A stretch of 5,418 bases of DNA from Peptococcaceae bacterium (GTDB taxonomy: Bacteria > Bacillota > Desulfitobacteriia > Desulfitobacteriales > Syntrophobotulaceae): assembly GCA_012523535.1 (NCBI GenBank), contig JAAYII010000236.1, forward strand, positions 1 through 5,418, in the 5' to 3' direction. The stretch's first letter is position 1; every line of letters starts with the position of its first letter. This document shows positions 1 to 4,696 of the stretch, one piece after another. Under the pieces are notes generated by a model that made no database searches, was not told where the DNA came from, and saw nothing but the letters and a program-made list of their open reading frames with translations. The translations under genes were made by a program, and so were the position numbers.

Positions 1-64
1 AGATAATAAGGATCAGATAAAGGACTTGCCAAAAATTCCATTTTGGTTCTTCCAAAGGATTCAT
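1..64 (-). CDS. 5' end of an unidentified gene, probably a membrane protein (partial, runs off the left edge)
   Basis: An ATG at 64-62 on the minus strand opens a frame that stays open to the window edge (21 codons plus one base). The peptide begins MNPLEEPKWNFW and continues QVLYLILII, a short charged, tryptophan-containing head running into what looks like the first hydrophobic helix. A GGAG ribosome binding site lies 8 bases before the ATG, and an in-frame TAG lies two codons upstream, so this is the first possible start. It follows gatB on the same strand after 141 bases and no strong terminator separates them, so co-transcription is possible. The N-terminus is reminiscent of CPBP (CAAX-type) intramembrane metalloproteases, but 21 residues cannot establish a family, and that guess is inference only. 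Confidence 0.6.
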   Translation of the reverse strand, partial: MNPLEEPKWNFWQVLYLILII

Positions 65-161
65 TCTCTATTCTCCAGTTTTTAATTAACAATTACGGTT
101 TTGATCTTAAAGTTCCCTTTTCAAAATAACGATTTTTTTGCAATTACATTCTTCTATCTTC

Positions 162-208
162 TATTTTACATTCTTATATTTTACATTTTTATATTTTACA
201 TTTTTCTA
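162..208 (-). repeat. Period-15 AT-rich tandem repeat beginning at the gatB stop codon
   Basis: Three near-identical 15-base copies lie head to tail at 162-176, 177-191 and 192-206 (plus-strand unit TATTTTACATTYTTA, the last ending in C). On the minus strand the first unit starts within the gatB TAG stop (208-206). The unit is a multiple of three and in frame with gatB: codons after the stop would read KNVKY, KNVKY, KNVK and then TAG at 163-161. The last gatB codons (EKLK) resemble a degenerate further copy, and a partial unit (ACATTCTTC) lies at 146-154. The copies differ at one or two positions, which is typical of slippage-generated repeats. The function is unknown. Confidence 0.85.
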
Positions 209-1654
209 TTTAAGTTTTTCTTTCAATATTTTATTTACCAGTTCAGGGTTGGCCTTGCCTTGGGTGGCTTTCATAACTTGTCCTACCAAGAAGCCCAAAG
301 CCTTTTCTTTACCCCCTCGATAGTCGGCCACGGATTTGGGGTTATTGGCCAGCACTTCGCTAATAATTTTTTCTAAAGCGCCTTCATCCTTTATTTGGAC
401 CAGACCTTTTTCTTTAACAATTGCAGCCGGATCCTTACCGCTGCTATAGATTTCTTCCAAAACGGTCTTGGCAATTTTGCCGCTGATCTCTCCTTTATCG
501 ATCATTAAAAGCATATCCGCCAATTGATAAGGTTTAACCGGGCAATCCTCAAAGGATTGGTTGCCGGCATTAAGAAGGGCGCTTAGATCACCCATTATCC
601 AGTTGGCAACGACTTTGGCCTCCGGGTATTTTTGCATAACCTGATCAAAATAGCCGGCCATGGCCTTGTTGGAAGTTATAATTCCCGCCTCATAGGCGGA
701 AAGGCCAAGTCCTTTTAATCTTTCTCTTTTGGCAGCCGGCAGTTCCGGAAGCGTGGCCCTGATTCTTTCCACCCAATCGCGGTCAATCTTTAAAGGCACC
801 AAGTCCGGTTCCGGGAAATAGCGGTAATCATGGGCTTCTTCCTTGGTGCGCAGGGATAAAGTCACTCCCTGGTTTTCATCCCATGTCCTGGTCTCCTGGA
901 TGACTTTTTCCCCTTTATCGAGCACAGCGGCTTGCCGCTCCGTTTCGTACTCCAAGCAACGGCGGACGGCGGTAAAAGAGTTTAGGTTTTTGATTTCCGT
1001 TCTGGTACCGAAATCCTTGCTGCCAAGGGGGCGCAGAGAAACGTTAACGTCAAAGCGGACGGATCCCTGTTCCATTCTACAGTCGGAAACCCCGGCATAA
1101 TCAAGGATTTGCACCAGCTCTTGCAGATAAGCTATCACTTCGTCCACCGATCTCATATCCGGTTCGGAGACTATTTCCAGCAAGGGCACTCCAGTGCGGT
1201 TGTAATCGACCCCCGAACTGTCGGAGGCCGTAATACTGTCGCCGCTATGGACCAGCTTGCCGGCATCCTCTTCCATATGGGCCCTGGTAATGCCGCCCTT
1301 TTTACTTTTTCCGATGACTTCTATCTCCACCCAGCCCTTTTTGCAAATCGGCAGGTCATATTGGGAAGTCTGGTAGTTTTTGGGCAGATCGGGATAATAG
1401 TAATTCTTGCGATCGAATTTGGTAAACTCGGCTATCTCACAGTTTAAAGCCAGTCCGGCCTTGATGGCCAGATTTACCACTTCCCGGTTCAATACGGGCA
1501 GAACTCCCGGCAGCCCCAGACATACCGGGCATACATGGGTATTTTGCTCCCCGCCGAATTCAGTAGTGCAACCGCAAAAAATTTTGGTTTTGGTGGCCAA
1601 CTCCACATGGGTTTCTACGCCACAAACCATTTCGTATTTATCCTGATAAGACAT
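206..1654 (-). CDS. gatB: Aspartyl/glutamyl-tRNA amidotransferase subunit B
   Basis: GatB is the tRNA-binding kinase/amidotransferase subunit of cytoplasmic GatCAB. It activates Glu-tRNA(Gln) and/or Asp-tRNA(Asn) with ATP and transfers ammonia from GatA, giving Gln-tRNA or Asn-tRNA. The 482 residues are full length for the family. Visible landmarks are the N-terminal cradle motif GVETHVEL (12-19, with E14 and H16 in the metal-site positions), a four-cysteine cluster (C27, C29, C42, C45), HMEEDAGK (126-133), YNRTGVPLLEIVSEPD (151-166), DYRYFPEPDL (276-285), and a C-terminal YqeY-like tail ending with GFLVGQVMKATQGKANP (454-470). The start is decided by a GGGAGG site eight or so bases upstream, inside the end of gatA. 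The ATG follows the gatA TAA with no gap, which suggests translational coupling. The TAG stop sits inside a tandem repeat. Confidence 0.98.
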   Translation of the reverse strand: MSYQDKYEMVCGVETHVELATKTKIFCGCTTEFGGEQNTHVCPVCLGLPGVLPVLNREVVNLAIKAGLALNCEIAEFTKFDRKNYYYPDLPKNYQTSQYDLPICKKGWVEIEVIGKSKKGGITRAHMEEDAGKLVHSGDSITASDSSGVDYNRTGVPLLEIVSEPDMRSVDEVIAYLQELVQILDYAGVSDCRMEQGSVRFDVNVSLRPLGSKDFGTRTEIKNLNSFTAVRRCLEYETERQAAVLDKGEKVIQETRTWDENQGVTLSLRTKEEAHDYRYFPEPDLVPLKIDRDWVERIRATLPELPAAKRERLKGLGLSAYEAGIITSNKAMAGYFDQVMQKYPEAKVVANWIMGDLSALLNAGNQSFEDCPVKPYQLADMLLMIDKGEISGKIAKTVLEEIYSSGKDPAAIVKEKGLVQIKDEGALEKIISEVLANNPKSVADYRGGKEKALGFLVGQVMKATQGKANPELVNKILKEKLK

Positions 1655-3121
1655 TTAGTCCGCCTCCCTCAGCAAACCCGGAATTTCCTTGTAATAGCCC
1701 GTATTCTGTTCAAAAACGTAGGCCGCACGGTATAACAGCCCTTCGGCAAAATAATTGCCGATCAACTGCATGCCAACAGGCAAACCGTCAGTAAATCCGG
1801 CCGGCAGGGATATGGCCGGCAAACCGGCCAAGTTCACCGGAATGGTATAGACGTCACCCATATAGCAAGTAACAGGATCGGAAATTTCTCCCAGTTTATA
1901 AGCCACTGTCGGGGTTGTGGGTGAAAGAAGGATGTCATATTGGGCCAACACCCGTTCGAAATCCTGCTTGACCAAGGTTCTTACCTTCTGGGCTTTCAAA
2001 TAATAAGCATCGTAATAACCCGAACTCAAGGCATATGTACCCAACATGATCCTGCGCTTGACCTCCTGGCCGAAAGCCTTGGCCCGGGTAGTTTTGCACA
2101 TTTCGATCATACCGTCGGCCTCGGCCCTATAACCGTAGCTGACCCCGTCATAACGGGCCAGATTGGAGCTGCATTCGGCCGGAGCGATAATATAGTAAGC
2201 AGGCAGGGCATATTCCATATGGGGCAAAGAACACTCTTCGATCTTGGCCCCCAGCTGTTCAAAGGTTTTGATGGCCTGCTCGATAACCGCGGCTACTTCC
2301 TGCTTAAGACCCAGCCCGAAAAATTCTTTGGGCACACCAATTTTTAATCCCCGTACATTATTTTCTAAAAATTGGGTATAATCTGGTTTATTGAAAGGAA
2401 CCGAGGTGGAGTCCAAAGGATCGTGTCCGGCAATAGCATTGAGAACAAGGGCGTTGTCTTCCACAGTCCTGGTTAGGGGACCGATTTGGTCCAGGGAAGA
2501 GGCAAAGGCCACCAGCCCGTAACGGGAAACCGCTCCGTAGGTCGGTTTAAGTCCTACCACCCCGCAAAAAGCCGCAGGCTGGCGGATGGAACCGCCGGTA
2601 TCGGAACCCAAAGAATAAGGCACTTCTCCCGCAGCTACGGAAGCGGCCGAACCGCCGGAGGATCCCCCGGGCACCCTGCTTAAATCCCAGGGATTGGCCG
2701 TAGGGAAATAGCCGGAGTTTTCAGTGGAGGAGCCCATGGCGAATTCATCCATGTTGAGTTTGCCCACCAGCACCGCCCCGGCGGCTTTTAAACGGGAAAC
2801 AACGGTGGCATCATAAGGAGGATTGAAGTCCCTCAGCATTTGCGAGGCACAGGTGGTGACAATCCCCTCGGTGCACAGGTTATCTTTGAGGGCCATCGGG
2901 ATCCCGGCCAAAGGCCCGATCTCTTCTCCCTGGGCAATGGCTTTATCCACTTCCTCGGCTTGCTTTAATGCTTCATCTTCGGTAATCGTAATAAAGGCTT
3001 TAATTTTCGGTTCATACTCTCTAATATGGTCAAGATATTCTCTTGTTAACTCCACACTGCTGATCTCCTTGTTTACCAGCAGCTTATGAAGTTCGGCAAG
3101 GGATTTCCCAACAGTTTTCAT
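1655..3121 (-). CDS. gatA: Aspartyl/glutamyl-tRNA amidotransferase subunit A (glutaminase)
   Basis: GatA is the amidase-signature glutaminase of GatCAB. It hydrolyses glutamine and channels ammonia to GatB. With the start at 3121 the protein has 488 residues, the normal length. The Ser-cisSer-Lys triad is visible: K79 in GIPMALKDN, cis-S154 in GGSSGGS, and S178 in GSDTGGSIRQPA. These numbers match those known for the Staphylococcus aureus enzyme, which supports this start. An upstream in-frame ATG at 3142 would add seven residues (MGKGIGI), but it has no clear ribosome binding site of its own and its codons contain the AAAGGA site that serves the 3121 start. gatA lies 74 bases after gatC and ends in TAA immediately before the gatB ATG. 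No key residue is missing. Confidence 0.97.
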   Translation of the reverse strand: MKTVGKSLAELHKLLVNKEISSVELTREYLDHIREYEPKIKAFITITEDEALKQAEEVDKAIAQGEEIGPLAGIPMALKDNLCTEGIVTTCASQMLRDFNPPYDATVVSRLKAAGAVLVGKLNMDEFAMGSSTENSGYFPTANPWDLSRVPGGSSGGSAASVAAGEVPYSLGSDTGGSIRQPAAFCGVVGLKPTYGAVSRYGLVAFASSLDQIGPLTRTVEDNALVLNAIAGHDPLDSTSVPFNKPDYTQFLENNVRGLKIGVPKEFFGLGLKQEVAAVIEQAIKTFEQLGAKIEECSLPHMEYALPAYYIIAPAECSSNLARYDGVSYGYRAEADGMIEMCKTTRAKAFGQEVKRRIMLGTYALSSGYYDAYYLKAQKVRTLVKQDFERVLAQYDILLSPTTPTVAYKLGEISDPVTCYMGDVYTIPVNLAGLPAISLPAGFTDGLPVGMQLIGNYFAEGLLYRAAYVFEQNTGYYKEIPGLLREAD

Positions 3122-3130
3122 AATTCCTAT

Positions 3131-3136
3131 TCCTTT
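3131..3136 (-). promoter_or_regulatory. Ribosome binding site that decides the gatA start
   Basis: On the minus strand AAAGGA is followed by 9 bases and then the ATG at 3121-3119. A second AGGA (3125-3128) is closer, only 3 bases from the ATG. Both lie inside the seven-codon extension that the alternative ATG at 3142 would create, so they argue for the shorter GatA. Confidence 0.7.
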
Positions 3137-3144
3137 CCCCATCT

Positions 3145-3156
3145 AACTTCAAAGTT
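3145..3156. repeat. Short inverted repeat in the gatC-gatA gap
   Basis: AACTT, two central bases (CA), then AAGTT forms a perfect 5-bp-arm palindrome in the 74-base gap between gatC and gatA. It is too short and AT-rich to be a terminator and has no T-tract. It could be a chance palindrome or a weak RNA element upstream of gatA. The rest of this gap shows nothing recognisable. Confidence 0.3.
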
Positions 3157-3195
3157 CATATCTTCAGAGTTAAACTAGACAATTAAAGAGCTAAA

Positions 3196-3480
3196 TCAAA
3201 CTATTCTTGGCACTTTAAAAAAACCGTCCTCGGCTTGAGGAGCGTTTTGCAGCGCTTTTTCCCTCGGTAAGGATGGCTGGACTTCATCTTCCCTTAGGAC
3301 ATTATAAAGCTCCACAGCATGAGCGGTTGGTTCCACATTAGTGGTGTCGATACGATTCAGCATATCAAAGCATTCCAAAATGGAATTCAACTGTTCAGTA
3401 TACAGATTGATTTCTTCCGGGGTTAATTTCAGTCTGGCCAAAAGTGCAATATGTTCAATTTCTTGTTGCGAAATCTTCAT
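3196..3480 (-). CDS. gatC: Aspartyl/glutamyl-tRNA amidotransferase subunit C
   Basis: GatC is the small non-catalytic subunit that wraps around the GatA-GatB interface and stabilises the complex. The 94 residues match the usual length of about 95. Typical features are the N-terminal helix with IEHIALLARLKLT (8-20), the helix around LNSILECFDMLNRID (31-45), the mid-chain VEPTAHAVE (49-57), and the C-terminal signature LREDEVQPSLPREKALQNAP (62-81) followed by GFFKVPRIV at the end. An AAGGAAG ribosome binding site lies 10 bases before the ATG. It is the first gene of the gatCAB unit and has a good promoter candidate just upstream. gatC, gatA, gatB is the common bacterial order. Confidence 0.97.
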   Translation of the reverse strand: MKISQQEIEHIALLARLKLTPEEINLYTEQLNSILECFDMLNRIDTTNVEPTAHAVELYNVLREDEVQPSLPREKALQNAPQAEDGFFKVPRIV

Positions 3481-3502
3481 AAAATGCCCACTTCCTTATT
3501 TA

Positions 3503-3522
3503 ATCAAGTTCCATATCTTGAT
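3503..3522. promoter_or_regulatory. Inverted repeat at the predicted gatC transcription start
   Basis: Perfect 6-base arms ATCAAG (3503-3508) and CTTGAT (3517-3522) are separated by 8 bases. The element begins two bases downstream of the proposed -10 and covers the expected start site (about 3517). It could be an operator half-site pair or a small 5'-leader hairpin. No known regulator motif is recognised, and a 6-base arm in AT-rich DNA can occur by chance. Confidence 0.4.
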
Positions 3523-3523
3523 A

Positions 3524-3552
3524 AATATAACAAAAATTAAAGCATGGAGCAA
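3524..3552 (-). promoter_or_regulatory. Candidate sigma-A-type promoter for gatCAB
   Basis: On the minus strand, -35 TTGCTC (3552-3547) and -10 TATATT (3529-3524) are separated by exactly 17 bases, with TG one base before the -10 (extended -10, TGTTATATT). The expected start near 3517 gives a leader of about 37 bases to the gatC ATG. Both boxes are four or five out of six matches to consensus. No T-box, riboswitch or attenuator fits in such a short leader. Confidence 0.65.
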
Positions 3553-3574
3553 GAAAATACTATTCGTTTTCATG

Positions 3575-3597
3575 CAGTTTTTAATACAGTTTTAATG
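3575..3597. repeat. Two-copy short direct repeat in the gatC / P-loop gene intergenic region
   Basis: CAGTTTTTAATA (3575-3586) is followed directly by CAGTTTTAATG (3587-3597). The pair lies upstream of the gatC promoter and could be a local slippage duplication or a pair of binding sites. Evidence for function is absent. Confidence 0.4.
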
Positions 3598-3641
3598 TAG
3601 CGGCAATATAATAAAAATAATTACATAAAGACAAAGGGTAT

Positions 3642-3671
3642 TTGGAGCCAATGTAGAATTATTCGTATAGA
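3642..3671 (+). promoter_or_regulatory. Weak promoter candidate for the P-loop gene
   Basis: TTGGAG (3642-3647), an 18-base spacer, and TATAGA (3666-3671) on the plus strand lie about 80 bases before the TTG start. The boxes are imperfect. They are interleaved with two TAGAATT direct repeats (3654-3660, 3668-3674) and an inverted pair GTAGAA/TTCTAC (3653-3658, 3678-3683), which might be regulator sites. In such AT-rich DNA other placements are possible. Confidence 0.3.
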
Positions 3672-3736
3672 ATTGTTTTCTACTTATGCCGAATAAAAAT
3701 TAAATAAGAAGATTCCGATAAATAAAATTCAAACAG

Positions 3737-3742
3737 AAAGGA
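3737..3742 (+). promoter_or_regulatory. Ribosome binding site supporting a TTG start
   Basis: AAAGGA is followed by 10 bases and TTG at 3753-3755. No in-frame ATG or GTG start fits better: the frame upstream closes at TAA (3723-3725), and the first internal Met (M110) lies beyond the Walker A motif. The TTG is therefore the likely start of the P-loop gene. Confidence 0.65.
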
Positions 3743-3752
3743 TGTAATACCA

Positions 3753-4481
3753 TTGGAGCAGATAGCCAAACCTTTTGAAAAATTCTTCCCTGGCAATCAC
3801 CTGATTCTAGGGGAAGCAGGTTCAGGGAAGACAAGATTAATCTGGTGGCTGTTACAGGAAAAAGAATATGCCGAGGACAACTCCATCAATATCGTGCTTA
3901 CCGACTCGGAAAAAAGAATATGGTCCAGACCCAAAAATTATCCAATATTTGTTTTAGATCCTTATGATACGGATATCAGCTGGGCAACAAATCCTCATAA
4001 ACCCGGAATTTATTACTGTGCATGTGATTATGCTCCCCGGCTTGTAACTTTTCTCGAGTGTCTGGCTACTTGGGCCATGAACCAGGAAAATGTAGCCGGC
4101 AAGACTGTTAGGTTATTTGTTGATTTATCTTCCAAATATTGGGCTCTGCCCGAATTTGTTGAACAATTAATCCGCTTGCATTATATCATGGACGGACGAA
4201 ATGAAATGGACGGTTCCATAGAAATTTGGTCCGTTTTTGGTTCTCTAAAGAAAATTCCGCTTAAAGCCAAACCACTTTTCCAAAAATCCAGCCTGGTACT
4301 TCTAAATCCCATTCCCCAGGATTGGACGGAAAATATCGGCGGCTTTCTGGATTTAAAAGAAGAAAAAGCGGCGTTGATCACTCAAATAGATGAGCAACAA
4401 ACAAAAGGATATTATTATCTTCCCGTCCAAGATGACACCTTATTCCTTAATCCCGACCCCATTAAACAAATAGATTATTAA
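3753..4481 (+). CDS. Small P-loop ATPase-like protein, possibly VirD4/HerA/FtsK-related
   Basis: This is a 242-residue protein of unknown specific role. Walker A is GEAGSGKT (20-27, K26) after a beta strand HLILG. The segment IVLTDSEKRIWSRP, then FVLDPYDTDISWATNP (47-81), resembles the 'D-x-K-G-E-l ... v-l-D-P ... w-N-P' stretch of VirD4/TraG and HerA-type ATPases. A Walker-B-like strand VRLFVDLS (119-126) carries D124 but L125 where a glutamate is usual. LPEFVEQLIRLHYIMDGRN (132-150) and EIWSVFGSLKKIP (157-169) fit the helix/'R' and 'TQ' strand region, but without the usual glutamine. There is no signal peptide or membrane segment. It is rich in tryptophan (8). The start is TTG with an AAAGGA site. 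It runs opposite to ligA and gatCAB and is AT-richer (about 38% GC in sampled lines, against about 50% in gatA), suggesting separate acquisition. Family assignment is inferred from motif order only. Confidence 0.8.
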   Translation: MEQIAKPFEKFFPGNHLILGEAGSGKTRLIWWLLQEKEYAEDNSINIVLTDSEKRIWSRPKNYPIFVLDPYDTDISWATNPHKPGIYYCACDYAPRLVTFLECLATWAMNQENVAGKTVRLFVDLSSKYWALPEFVEQLIRLHYIMDGRNEMDGSIEIWSVFGSLKKIPLKAKPLFQKSSLVLLNPIPQDWTENIGGFLDLKEEKAALITQIDEQQTKGYYYLPVQDDTLFLNPDPIKQIDY

Positions 4482-4576
4482 CTTTCTTAACTCACATTAG
4501 CGATTGGTTGTTAACCCTTTATCCTTTTAATCTATTTAGCAAATTATTATTAGCCTCTTACCCTATTAAAATAATT

Positions 4577-4602
4577 AGCGCCTTTCGGAAGGCGCTTTTT
4601 TT
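4577..4602 (+). terminator. Rho-independent terminator of the P-loop gene, possibly bidirectional
   Basis: AGCGCCTT (4577-4584), a TCGG loop and AAGGCGCT (4589-4596) make a perfect 8-bp GC-rich stem followed by a run of Ts (4596-4602) on the plus strand. It lies 95 bases after the P-loop gene stop. In the other direction the stem is followed by AATTATTTTAAT, a poorer T-tract, so it may also catch ligA transcripts coming the other way. Confidence 0.92.
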
Positions 4603-4630
4603 ATGCAATAATTATTCGATTAATTTTTTG

Positions 4631-4696
4631 AACATGTTATTTGATTCAATATGTTATTTATTCAATATGTTATTTATTCAATATGTTATTTTATTC
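4631..4696. repeat. Period-16 AT-rich tandem repeat overlapping the ligA stop codon
   Basis: Four head-to-tail copies of AATATGTTATTTATTC are present: a degenerate 17-base copy (4631-4647), two identical 16-base copies (4648-4663, 4664-4679), and a 17-base copy with one extra T (4680-4696). The last copy contains the ligA stop (4691-4693) and its final Glu codon. On the minus strand each unit starts GAATAA, the same bases that end ligA, so the array looks like repeated duplication of the ligA 3' end. Because 16 is not a multiple of three, the TAA codons fall in all frames. The function is unknown. Confidence 0.88.

Noticed and set aside
65..161. Rho-independent terminator after gatB
   Set aside because: There is only AT-rich sequence with weak palindromes such as TAATTAACAATTA; no GC stem followed by a T-tract on the minus strand.
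162..206. CRISPR-like array
   Set aside because: Units of 15-16 bases are contiguous with no spacers; this is a simple tandem repeat. The same holds for 4631-4696.
101..376. 91-codon plus-strand open frame rich in Phe, Tyr and Ile that looks like a membrane peptide
   Set aside because: The hydrophobic character comes from translating the T-rich tandem repeat, and the rest is antisense to the end of gatB.
1940..2347. 135-codon plus-strand open frame
   Set aside because: It is antisense to the conserved middle-to-C-terminal part of gatA, with no ribosome binding site evidence or recognisable domain.
3481..3523. T-box or other riboswitch leader controlling gatCAB
   Set aside because: The predicted leader is only about 37 bases, with no T-box sequence, specifier stem or terminator.
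3482..4690. Insertion sequence or integrated element carrying the P-loop gene
   Set aside because: I find no terminal inverted repeats, target-site duplication, transposase or integrase around the gene, so transfer is suggested only by orientation and base composition.
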